Shown here one piece after another: positions 44,249-51,959 of a DNA stretch of 64,000 nt (position 1 is the stretch's first letter; every line of letters starts with the position of its first letter). A program made the position numbers and the translations under genes. The notes under the pieces were generated by a model. The model worked only from the letters and a program-made list of their open reading frames with translations, made no database searches and was not told the origin of the DNA. The DNA lies in the NCBI RefSeq assembly GCF_000513855.1, contig NZ_KI911318.1:266087-330086 (forward strand), in the 5' to 3' direction. Source of the stretch: Desulfurococcus amylolyticus Z-533. Lineage in GTDB: Archaea; Thermoproteota; Thermoprotei_A; Sulfolobales; Desulfurococcaceae.

Positions 44249-45423
44249 AGGGATTTCTCAATTATATCTCTTAAGACATCGCTACTGGGTTTAAATGGTA
44301 TAGACGTATACCGCGTGTTGATCATTCTCACGGCGAACTCTATTGCTTTCTCAACATCCCTCCTATCTATTCCATAATCACTTAACCTCTTATCGAGGCC
44401 TACTGATGACTGGAAGTCTCTGACGGCTTTATATGCCTTCTCGGCATCCTCACTCACCGGTTTAATTCCCGGATCCAATGGTTTTAATAGTTGAGCTGAG
44501 ACCTCAGGGACAGCTTTATGCGTGTAGTATACGACCATGGGTCCCAGTATGGCGAGACCTGCCCCATGGGGTAGCTCCGGGTGTAATCCACTGAAAGCGT
44601 GTTCAAGAGCATGGTTTAAATGAGTCATTGATTGATCGATAGCTATGCCGGCTATCATCGATGCATATAGTAGTTTGGTCCTGTACTCTATGTTATCTAG
44701 GTCTCCAAGTATTTTAGGCAGGGTTTCCGCGATTATCTCTATAGCCTCCTTGGAGAGAGTTATTGATAGTAAGTTGGAGAATGCTGATGTAGCTGCCTCA
44801 TATGAATGATAGAATGCATCCAGGCTTGTATATATTGTTTGATCCTTACTGAGGGTCCTGCTGTAAAGCGGGTCGTCGAAACTTACATCCGGGTATCTCA
44901 CGGCTACCCCTCTTTTCTCAATGGTTCCATCGATTGTTAATACGGCGTATCTATCTATCTCGCTGCCTGTTCCATGGGTGAGGTTCACGGCTATCAGTGG
45001 TAAGCGCGTGACATTCGATGACAGGGATGGATTTGTCAGGATTTCTACAGCCTTAAAGCCTGTAGTGGCAATTATCGAGGCGAATTTAGCAGTATCTATT
45101 ACGCTGCCCCCACCTATAGCTATTACCAAGTCAACCCTGTTCTCGGCAGCTATTCTACCAGCTTCGTCAGCCATACTTGTATAAGGATTCGCTTTGACCC
45201 CATCATAAATGAAATATTCTATGTTCTCTCTCTTCAAGGCTTCAACCACTGTGTCGAGTGCTCCTGAAACCTTTGCTGCATTTTTACTGGTGATGAGTAA
45301 TGCCTTTCTATGGTTTTTCACGTTTTCTCCGAGTTTCTCACGGAGAACACCGCTACCAAAGAATAAGCATGCATCATTATATCTGAATCTATATGTTTGA
45401 CTATAATATCTCATTTTATCCAC
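44245..45423 (-). CDS. Iron-containing alcohol dehydrogenase
   Basis: 392-residue type III (iron-dependent) NAD(P)-linked dehydrogenase. N-terminal nucleotide domain with AIGGGSVIDTAKF (GGGS motif, about residue 103), a linker with THGTGSEIDRYAV, and the C-terminal metal domain with ligands Asp, His, His in LDAFYHSYEA, NHALEHAFSG and LPHGAGLAI. Probably reduces aldehydes made in peptide or sugar fermentation, or acts as a glycerol dehydrogenase-like enzyme. Transcribed toward DUF763, with its own upstream gap of 28 bases to the next gene. Confidence 0.87.
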   Translation of the reverse strand: MDKMRYYSQTYRFRYNDACLFFGSGVLREKLGENVKNHRKALLITSKNAAKVSGALDTVVEALKRENIEYFIYDGVKANPYTSMADEAGRIAAENRVDLVIAIGGGSVIDTAKFASIIATTGFKAVEILTNPSLSSNVTRLPLIAVNLTHGTGSEIDRYAVLTIDGTIEKRGVAVRYPDVSFDDPLYSRTLSKDQTIYTSLDAFYHSYEAATSAFSNLLSITLSKEAIEIIAETLPKILGDLDNIEYRTKLLYASMIAGIAIDQSMTHLNHALEHAFSGLHPELPHGAGLAILGPMVVYYTHKAVPEVSAQLLKPLDPGIKPVSEDAEKAYKAVRDFQSSVGLDKRLSDYGIDRRDVEKAIEFAVRMINTRYTSIPFKPSSDVLRDIIEKSL

Positions 45424-45451
45424 CCTATAGATAGGTTTTACTATAATTGTC

Positions 45452-46561
45452 CTAGTTTTTATCTATTACTATGAAATCACTTACCTCGATTAATCCATAA
45501 ATCCTTGATGAAGCCTCTATGAAGCCGAATAATGGTATGAGGAAAAATAGATATGGCTCTTTGCTTCTAATTACTCCATAGGTATATGATGCGAAATAAT
45601 AGAGGCTTCCAGGTAGTATATACCATACTAGGCCTAGATATATTAGAACCGGGAAGAACATTATTGAGATAATTGAGTTAAGAACCCATGCAAAGGATCT
45701 AAAGCCAACTATGAGCTTCATTGGTGTCGGCGAGTACTTTATATCGCTTATCAAGCCCTTGAACCATCGTCCACGTTGAATCATTAGATCCCTTATACTA
45801 TTTGGACTCTTTATCGAGATCCTGGTATTAGACTGCCATGTCTTATATTTTCTCTTGACCAATTCTATCGCAAACCTGAAATCCTCGGTTAGGGATCTAT
45901 TATTGAAGCCTATCTCCTTTAAAACAGCGCCTTTAACTATTAAGAGCTCACCATGCAACCCTATCAAGGGCTTTCCCAGTAAGCCTGTGAAGAATCTGTA
46001 AAGGGTTAGATCATCAATATACCTGATCCAATCCATTGCATAAGCCATCTTACTTTTACCCGGCCTGGGAAGCAGGATTCCATTACCTGCTACAAAACCA
46101 TTTGCCTCGTAATAAGGTATCTCATAGAGGAATGAATCATCTAAAATAAGGTTGTCATCATCTATGAATACATACCATTTATCTGGGGAGACAAAGTGTT
46201 CTACGAAGTAGTTTAAGGCCCTTCCCTTCCCCATTAAATCCCTTCTATAGTTTGATGGGACGACTATGAGTTTCACCCCTTTGAAATAACGCAGGGTATT
46301 AAGTAGTGGAGCCCCCTCGTCAACAACAAGGGTTACATGCCCGAACCTTGACACATGGTATTTTATAGACTCTATAAGGCTCCTCTGTACTTTTTCATTA
46401 GCTTTTGAAACAATAACTAGTTCATAGTTATTCGCCTTAAAGCTGGCTCTGTGGGGTTTATAACCTATATACCCTGTTAAACCTATGGAAAGTAGCAGTG
46501 AGTAGGCAAGTGCCACCCCTACAACCAGCTCGGTGATACTGCCTGCTAATTCCTGGTTCAA
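45452..46561 (-). CDS. Membrane glycosyltransferase family 2
   Basis: 369-residue GT2-type protein. One N-terminal membrane segment (about residues 9-31) is followed by a catalytic domain with the metal-binding DDDN motif (YVFIDDDNLIL, about residue 130), an acceptor ED (TEDFRFAIELVKR) and the QRGRW-type sequence MIQRGRWFKGL, then three or so C-terminal membrane segments. This is the arrangement of processive or dolichol-linked polysaccharide synthases. Probably adds sugars to lipid or exports a glycan. Cytosolic active site. Confidence 0.83.
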   Translation of the reverse strand: MNQELAGSITELVVGVALAYSLLLSIGLTGYIGYKPHRASFKANNYELVIVSKANEKVQRSLIESIKYHVSRFGHVTLVVDEGAPLLNTLRYFKGVKLIVVPSNYRRDLMGKGRALNYFVEHFVSPDKWYVFIDDDNLILDDSFLYEIPYYEANGFVAGNGILLPRPGKSKMAYAMDWIRYIDDLTLYRFFTGLLGKPLIGLHGELLIVKGAVLKEIGFNNRSLTEDFRFAIELVKRKYKTWQSNTRISIKSPNSIRDLMIQRGRWFKGLISDIKYSPTPMKLIVGFRSFAWVLNSIISIMFFPVLIYLGLVWYILPGSLYYFASYTYGVIRSKEPYLFFLIPLFGFIEASSRIYGLIEVSDFIVIDKN

Positions 46562-46674
46562 CCCTAATCATCCATCAAAATTGGTTTATCCTAATCACCT
46601 TAATACAGACAATATTAATTCCCCCGGATAATTATTAAAGTTTATTGTTGAGGGTCGTGAACAATGTGATGGTT

Positions 46675-47613
46675 TTAGGGGGCTTTACCCCTGGTTTTCA
46701 CCGGACCCACGGGAGTTTTCACTGTATATTCCACGTTGACCTCGAGTTTACTGATGTATCTGCTAAGAGCATTATAGATCCTCGAGGCTAGCTCGTCGGG
46801 TTCCATGGTAAATATAGGTGGTGTAGCCTCAATGTTGAGGATGATCTTTCCACGCTGCCTCTTTATTTCAATGTTGAGGAGGTGCGAGCCAACTGATGCG
46901 AGAATCATTGGTAGCTCAAGGTATATCATCCTGGTTGTATCATCAGGGATTTCCAGATATTTTTTCATTATTTTCTCCTTTATAATTCCTTGCTCCAGGG
47001 TTTTCAGTCTTACAGAATAATTGATCACCGAGGGAGATATAGAGTATGAGTCGAGCAATCTGAGTAATATAAGAATGATATATAATGTAAGATCTTCATC
47101 GTTACATGCAGCATCGACGTAAATCATTTCCTCTCCATTCATGAATTCTAGTTCATCGATGTAGCAGGGGATGTCTATTAATCTTAGAATAGTATTCATA
47201 GACGTCATTATTTTGCCAGATGTTTTAGCCTCGCTTCTTACCTCCTTTATCAATGTATCAATGTGTTTATGTATATAGCTTATAACCTGGGGGTTAAAGC
47301 TATATACTTCAACATACCCATTGTTAAGTTCTTTAAGCTTATTCAATGCGTTGACGCCATTCAATTGCTCTCCCCCAACCTCGAGGTAGCTGGCCACTAT
47401 ATTTTCCTGCGTAACATATATCTCGCCGTTCACGTTTCCAGCATGAATTAATGCTATACATATAGTATTTCTACATGTATCCTTCAGATATTTGAACAGC
47501 TCTCCTTCATTGGCGAAGGCCATCCTAGCTATTAGACTTCCCCTGGATACCGAGAGATATTTAAGAAGTATCCTGTTGAGAACTCTGCTAGCCACATCTA
47601 TATTTACTATCAT
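46675..47613 (-). CDS. Hypothetical protein
   Basis: 312 residues, not recognised. N-terminal 90 residues look like a small alpha/beta domain; the middle is helical; the C-terminal 100 residues form strands ending in KLEVNVEYTVKTPVGP. No membrane segment or signal peptide. Three Cys (CRNTIC, PCYID, ACNDED) are widely spaced, with no zinc motif. ATG 47613. It stands alone, with 113 bp to the glycosyltransferase gene and 218 bp upstream containing an inverted repeat. Confidence 0.6.
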   Translation of the reverse strand: MIVNIDVASRVLNRILLKYLSVSRGSLIARMAFANEGELFKYLKDTCRNTICIALIHAGNVNGEIYVTQENIVASYLEVGGEQLNGVNALNKLKELNNGYVEVYSFNPQVISYIHKHIDTLIKEVRSEAKTSGKIMTSMNTILRLIDIPCYIDELEFMNGEEMIYVDAACNDEDLTLYIILILLRLLDSYSISPSVINYSVRLKTLEQGIIKEKIMKKYLEIPDDTTRMIYLELPMILASVGSHLLNIEIKRQRGKIILNIEATPPIFTMEPDELASRIYNALSRYISKLEVNVEYTVKTPVGPVKTRGKAP

Positions 47614-47715
47614 TACTTGGTCCCCATGATAACCGGTATTCCTAAAACCAGGCTTATTTGTATATTATATCATTGTCCAGTTATAAATTTTGGCTATAGT
47701 TGACTGAACCAGGAT

Positions 47716-47767
47716 AAGGGATCCACTTAGAATAGCATCCGCTAATAGGGATCCCTTCCTTGTAGAT
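47716..47767. repeat. Inverted repeat AAGGGATCC/GGATCCCTT
   Basis: Nine-base perfect arms at 47716-47724 and 47759-47767 separated by 34 bases, in the gap between two hypothetical genes transcribed in the same direction. It could form a long hairpin in the upstream transcript or serve as a paired operator. No T-run. A GATGCAGCATC palindrome lies shortly after at about 47766-47790. Purpose unknown. Confidence 0.35.
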
Positions 47768-47831
47768 GCAGCATCAAGGATGTGCCGGTAAGGATTGTAT
47801 AATGGGTTGGATAGAATGGGAAAACAGTGTT

Positions 47832-48254
47832 TCAATGCTGGAAAAGCTTATCGTATAGTTTCCTAAATAATTCTTCGCTAGCGATTACTAGTTCCACCAT
47901 GTTTCCATCATCAATCTTCTTTACTACGAGGCCCTCAAGTGGATTCTCCGGTGGGTCGGGAAGGTTTGGCGATGGTTTTTCTTTACCAAGGTAGATCCAT
48001 TTAATGCTTTTATTGTTTTTCTCGATTTTATACCAGTATCTTCCATAGTAATAGTATTTCACAGCTGAGCCGGAGGGTAGTTTCCTGGAGACTATGTGGA
48101 CTGGTTTTAAATAGTATTTCTCGCCCTTGATTAAATTGTTATAGCTGTAAATCGATGGGAGAAACTCGTGGAGAATAGAGTTTAATTTCTCCAATATCTC
48201 ACGGGTTACGCGTATCCGAATTTTCCCGTTTCCCGGCTTATTCTCATCCATCAT
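47832..48254 (-). CDS. Hypothetical basic protein
   Basis: 140 residues, unrecognised, rich in Lys and Tyr (YYLKPVHIVSRKLPSG, YYYYGRYWYKIEKNN). The pattern of a conserved-looking Tyr/Trp sheet followed by a proline-rich linker (PSPNLPDPPENPLEG) and a helix resembles small RNA- or DNA-binding proteins, but no known motif is present. ATG options lie at 48254 and 48251. No membrane segment. Native composition. Confidence 0.6.
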   Translation of the reverse strand: MMDENKPGNGKIRIRVTREILEKLNSILHEFLPSIYSYNNLIKGEKYYLKPVHIVSRKLPSGSAVKYYYYGRYWYKIEKNNKSIKWIYLGKEKPSPNLPDPPENPLEGLVVKKIDDGNMVELVIASEELFRKLYDKLFQH

Positions 48255-48345
48255 AGGGGTCAGCCCATGGGAGTCTAATCATGTCTCATAGACCACTATA
48301 TTCATCATTCTCATTTAAATAATGGCATCGGCTTTATTTAATGCT

Positions 48346-49287
48346 TCATGGGGAAACCCTAGTATTTATTGAGCGGACACCCTCATAATCCGGTTTAACC
48401 AGGTATGCGTTAACCTTCTCGGTCTTCAGTGCCTCCATTATTTTACCAGTGTTCTCCAGTCTTGCTATCCCTATAACTATACCCCCCCTCCCAGCACCAC
48501 TCAGCTTTGCTCCTTGAGCACCATTGTTAATCATTTTGTAGACAAGGTAGTCGTTTATCCAGGCTGAGGCACCCATCGCGAAGAGTAATCCATGGTTAAC
48601 GATCATTAATTCACCCAGCCTACTTACATCGCCTTTCTCGATGGCTACTGCTGCTTCTTCGACTAGTCTACCAGCTACTTCATAAATCGCCTTGCCAAGC
48701 CCTCCTAGTCTCCTATATCTCTCTAATACTTCTCTAACCACTAGGCCTGTATCCCTTTTAACACCTGTGTCAGCTACTATTAGTGCTGTATTCTCTGGTA
48801 AAGATGTGTTAAGGCGCTTGAATAAGCCCTGCCTGTAGTATACGAGTCCACCATAAGTGGATAACGTGTTATCTACGCCACTTGGCTTACCATGGACCAT
48901 GATTTCCCCCAGGTAGGCTATTCTACTGACATCCTCCTTAGTGAACTCCACGCCACATGTTTCCAGTAGGGAGTGAGCTAGGGAGACGTTTACAGCTGCT
49001 GAAGAACCCATTCCAGCTCCAACGGGTATTTCGGAGTCTATATATATCCTATACCTGTCTCTGCAACCATATCTTATACTTGCCTCCTCAATGATCCTCA
49101 TATATGGTTTCGCCTCCTTGGAGGAGGGATCTATTGGCCCCAGTTGCCTAGAGTAGATTTTTAAATCCCCTTCCTCAACGCATGTTCTAGCGTAGAGCCC
49201 CACAGCTAGGCCGATCGCTGGATAGCCTTCTACAACGAAGTGCTCGCCGAATAAGATAATCTTGCCAGGTGCTATACTACAGGTCAT
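48346..49287 (-). CDS. mvk: Mevalonate kinase
   Basis: GHMP kinase phosphorylating mevalonate to mevalonate 5-phosphate, the entry to isoprenoid lipids. Motif 1: APGKIILFGEHFVVEGYPAI (residues about 6-25). ATP loop: PVGAGMGSSAAVNVS (about 89-103). Catalytic Asp region: KPSGVDNTLSTYGG. Motif 3: AKLSGAGRGGIVIGI (about 263-277). Length 313 is normal. It is functionally linked to the dehydratase and decarboxylase genes at 58-61 kb. The upstream gap to the Mrp gene (about 75 bp) holds both divergent promoters. Confidence 0.92.
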   Translation of the reverse strand: MTCSIAPGKIILFGEHFVVEGYPAIGLAVGLYARTCVEEGDLKIYSRQLGPIDPSSKEAKPYMRIIEEASIRYGCRDRYRIYIDSEIPVGAGMGSSAAVNVSLAHSLLETCGVEFTKEDVSRIAYLGEIMVHGKPSGVDNTLSTYGGLVYYRQGLFKRLNTSLPENTALIVADTGVKRDTGLVVREVLERYRRLGGLGKAIYEVAGRLVEEAAVAIEKGDVSRLGELMIVNHGLLFAMGASAWINDYLVYKMINNGAQGAKLSGAGRGGIVIGIARLENTGKIMEALKTEKVNAYLVKPDYEGVRSINTRVSP

Positions 49288-49364
49288 TTACTCTACGCAC
49301 CCTTAAACTATTTAAGAGTATAGTGAGATAACATGGTTATAAATGATTGCCATGGTGCATGTTA

Positions 49365-50210
49365 ATGAGTAGTAGCGGGGAGAAACGAGTCCCATTCACA
49401 CCAGTCTTCAAGCTAATCGATGATGCCAAAAAGAGGCTGGAGGGATATAAGTATAAAATAATTGTTTTAAGCGGTAAGGGTGGGGTAGGTAAGACATTTA
49501 TCTCCTCATCCATAGCTCTTGGATTAGCTATAAGAGGGAGAAAAGTAGCCATATTAGATGCCGATGTGCACGGCTCGTCGATACCATTGATGCTCGGTAT
49601 ACAGGGAGCGAGACACTACGCAGATGAAGACGGTGATATACTTCCCGTCGAAGGACCGCTAGGTGTGAAGGCTGTTGCAATAAACCTAATGCTCGACTCA
49701 CCTGATTTACCGGTGGTGTGGCGTGGCCCACTTGTATCCAGAGCCATTACAGAGCTACTGAGTAAAGTTGCCTGGGGTAGTGGAGACTACCTGGTAATCG
49801 ACATGCCTCCTGGTACAGGTGATGCAGCCATAACACTTGTTCAATCCCTCCCCAGTATGACTGGGGCAATAATAGTTACAGCCCCGAATATGTTGACAGA
49901 AACTATTGTGGCTAAAGCAGTTAACTTCACAGCGAAGAATAATGTCAAGCTACTGGGTATAGTGGAGAATATGAGTTACTTCAAGTGTCCTGTCTGTGGT
50001 ACAGTGTTCAACCTGCTAGGTAAAAGCACAGGCGAGTATCTCGCAAGTAAATATGGCACGGTGCTCCTTGGCATGATACCGTTAGATCCTTTAATAAATG
50101 AAGCCGTGGATAAGGGGATACCCTATTTACTGGCCTATCCACATGGCGAGGCTGCTAAAGCCATCATGGAGGTAGTTGATAAAATAATAAAAAACACCGA
50201 GGCAAATTAA
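49365..50210 (+). CDS. Mrp/NBP35-type iron-sulfur cluster carrier ATPase
   Basis: Soluble P-loop protein of the ApbC/Mrp family that assembles and delivers iron-sulfur clusters. Deviant Walker A SGKGGVGKTFISSS, switch region DADVHGSSIPLMLG, Walker B-like VIDMPPGTGDAAI, and the bridging-cluster CPVC motif (YFKCPVCG). Length about 281 residues from ATG 49365 (MSSSGEK). The longer TTG 49347 frame is less likely because TTATAAAT at about 49337-49344 places transcription near 49365, making it nearly leaderless. Many iron-sulfur enzymes in this window (ThiC, Elp3, LipS) could be clients. Confidence 0.88.
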   Translation: MSSSGEKRVPFTPVFKLIDDAKKRLEGYKYKIIVLSGKGGVGKTFISSSIALGLAIRGRKVAILDADVHGSSIPLMLGIQGARHYADEDGDILPVEGPLGVKAVAINLMLDSPDLPVVWRGPLVSRAITELLSKVAWGSGDYLVIDMPPGTGDAAITLVQSLPSMTGAIIVTAPNMLTETIVAKAVNFTAKNNVKLLGIVENMSYFKCPVCGTVFNLLGKSTGEYLASKYGTVLLGMIPLDPLINEAVDKGIPYLLAYPHGEAAKAIMEVVDKIIKNTEAN

Positions 50211-50233
50211 TTTTTAAGGAGCCGTAATTAAAA

Positions 50234-50595
50234 GGGGTTCAGGTCTTATATAGGTATAGGTTTATATAAGCTTGTTTCATCTCTTCATCCTTGTTCCCCC
50301 TATATCCCCTTTGGGCTTACATACGGCTTAGGGGCGTTCACTGGCACAACGGAGCCCCGTGCATCTTGAATTAAGGGATTTAAGGAATAGATTCATGCAT
50401 GTCACCCTATTCCTGTCTCCGGTGAGCCCGTGCTCCGGGTACTTGAGGATCCTGTAGCCTTCTCGAAACACTTGGGATGAGGAGTCGAGGCTGGTTTGAG
50501 AAGATGAAACATCTACATGGCAAAAATTATACAATAATATAATAATAGCAGAAGAACAACATCAAACAATATAAACCAACATCAACAACTATAAA
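50234..50595 (-). repeat. TnpB-derived non-autonomous element, copy B
   Basis: A 362-bp second copy of the element at 33224-33575. Ends are the same (GGGGTTCAGG at the left, CAACAACTATAAA at the right). The minus-strand frame has the TnpB-like tail RILKYPEHGLTGDRNRVTCM with the same Asn-for-Asp change. The GGAATAG/CTATTCC stem (50384-50390 with 50407-50413) is identical to copy A, whereas the outer stem has one mismatch (CTCCGTTG). Flanks have diverged by small indels, so the insertions are not recent. It fills the 407-bp gap between the Mrp gene and the next gene. Confidence 0.7.
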
Positions 50596-50617
50596 CATAT
50601 AAAAACAAAAACAATTC

Positions 50618-51334
50618 ATGAGGGCTCTCACTCTAATGGTGGGTGTCTTGAGTAGTAGTGAAAACCATGAATCACCGGGCGTCGAGAAGAAGCCTAATTG
50701 GCAACTCTTAAAGGAGTCGGCTGAGGAATTATATAGGGCTGGAAAGATATATTTTACACGTAAGGAGCTTGTTGATAAGGCAAGGGAGAAGGATCCCTCA
50801 AGGTCTGAGATGAGCTTGGATTTCGAAATAGATCTTGTCACAGTTAACAGTAGTAGTAAGGATAGATATAAGGACCCCGAGAAACTATTCCTCTACAGGG
50901 TTGATAGGGGAAGATATACGCTTTACAGTCCTGAGGAACATGGCGAGCTAGAGAAGTATATTGGGATAAAGAAGGTCTCTCCAGCTAGAAAACACTTAAT
51001 TGAGGAAGTAGTTAGTGAACTAGAAAAAATGGGGTATGATGCATCGGAGAACAGGTATGCTAAACCGCTCCAGCCAGATATAGTTGCTGAGAAGGGAGAT
51101 GAGGTGGTTGGGGTATGGGTGATAGATCCAGGTACGCCTTTATCAGACCAGTACAAGATGCTTGCATACGCGATTGGCTCCAGCCTACTCAACAGGGAAT
51201 ACAGTGAATATATAGTAGTTGTTCCAGGCGAGCTCTTGAAGAGGGTTACGAAGGACTTGATTGATACGCTGGACCGGTTTAAAATACGCTTTGCTACTGT
51301 TAGAGAAGAGAGAAGATATACTCTGCAATTATAG
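50618..51334 (+). CDS. Hypothetical protein with winged-helix-like N-domain
   Basis: 238 residues. Residues about 25-110 (NWQLLKESAEELYRAGKIYF, TRKELVDKAREKD, then a LFLYRVDRGRYTLYS ending) resemble a winged-helix module often found in front of nuclease or regulatory domains. Residues 120-238 have an alpha/beta pattern with QPDIVAEKGDEVVGVWVID, which recalls the Asp/Glu core of PD-(D/E)xK nucleases but lacks a clear ExK. Starts at ATG 50618 or 50636; the region directly upstream is the edge of repeat copy B, whose AT-rich end (ACATATAAAAAC) probably supplies the TATA box. Confidence 0.6.
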   Translation: MRALTLMVGVLSSSENHESPGVEKKPNWQLLKESAEELYRAGKIYFTRKELVDKAREKDPSRSEMSLDFEIDLVTVNSSSKDRYKDPEKLFLYRVDRGRYTLYSPEEHGELEKYIGIKKVSPARKHLIEEVVSELEKMGYDASENRYAKPLQPDIVAEKGDEVVGVWVIDPGTPLSDQYKMLAYAIGSSLLNREYSEYIVVVPGELLKRVTKDLIDTLDRFKIRFATVREERRYTLQL

Positions 51335-51359
51335 TGGTTGTCCATCTTTTTAAGCATGC

Positions 51360-51896
51360 CTAAACTGTTAACTCGTTCTCAAGTTTCTTCTTCATAACTT
51401 CCCTGGCCTCTTCCAGTATTCTTTTTACATCGCTTCCCTCCGAGATAGAGTAGTTAATGTCTACAACACTATTCGCCTCACTTGCCTCACTCAGTTCTCT
51501 AGCTGATGCTTGTAGCTCGATGAATACTAGGTTTAAGTCAGGTATATTGAGCTCCGGTATCTTTGACATATCTTTAACCAAGTTATTTATCTCCGAAGCT
51601 AGCCCCGAGAACTCCCTCATGTTTATAGCATACTGGAGTGCTAGGTCTATTTTCTCTAATATCAGCTGCACGGCCGCAAGCCTTGCAAGCAATTTATCGA
51701 GCTTAGCTATTTCCTCGGCGTATCGTTTTGCAAGGTATTTCTCGCCCTTGGACTCTAGGTCAGTTAGTTTCTCAAAGAGCACGTCTCTTCTCTCACTAAC
51801 CCTATTGTACAACATGTCGATTTTATTTCTTAACAGCCTTACATGGTAAAGCGTCTCTAAGGCCTTTCTCAAAGGATCCCTGCTTCTCCTAAACAT
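51360..51896 (-). CDS. ESCRT-III/Snf7-like protein (CdvB paralogue)
   Basis: 178-residue helical protein of the Vps2/Vps24/Snf7 superfamily used in archaeal cell division and membrane budding. The basic N-terminal helix (FRRSRDPLRKALETLYHVRL), the long helical hairpin of residues 15-100, and the acidic C-terminal region (about 120-178) fit the family. It lacks the C-terminal broken-winged-helix that recruits CdvA in full-length CdvB, so it belongs to the short CdvB1/B2-type paralogues. cdvA and the Vps4 ATPase gene (cdvC) are not in the window. Single gene, convergent with the gene before it. Confidence 0.82.
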   Translation of the reverse strand: MFRRSRDPLRKALETLYHVRLLRNKIDMLYNRVSERRDVLFEKLTDLESKGEKYLAKRYAEEIAKLDKLLARLAAVQLILEKIDLALQYAINMREFSGLASEINNLVKDMSKIPELNIPDLNLVFIELQASARELSEASEANSVVDINYSISEGSDVKRILEEAREVMKKKLENELTV

Positions 51897-51959
51897 TCGT
51901 CAGCACCTTGCTACCTAACCATATTATGGGTTTGTAAATGCTTTAAAAGAAAAAGGGTT

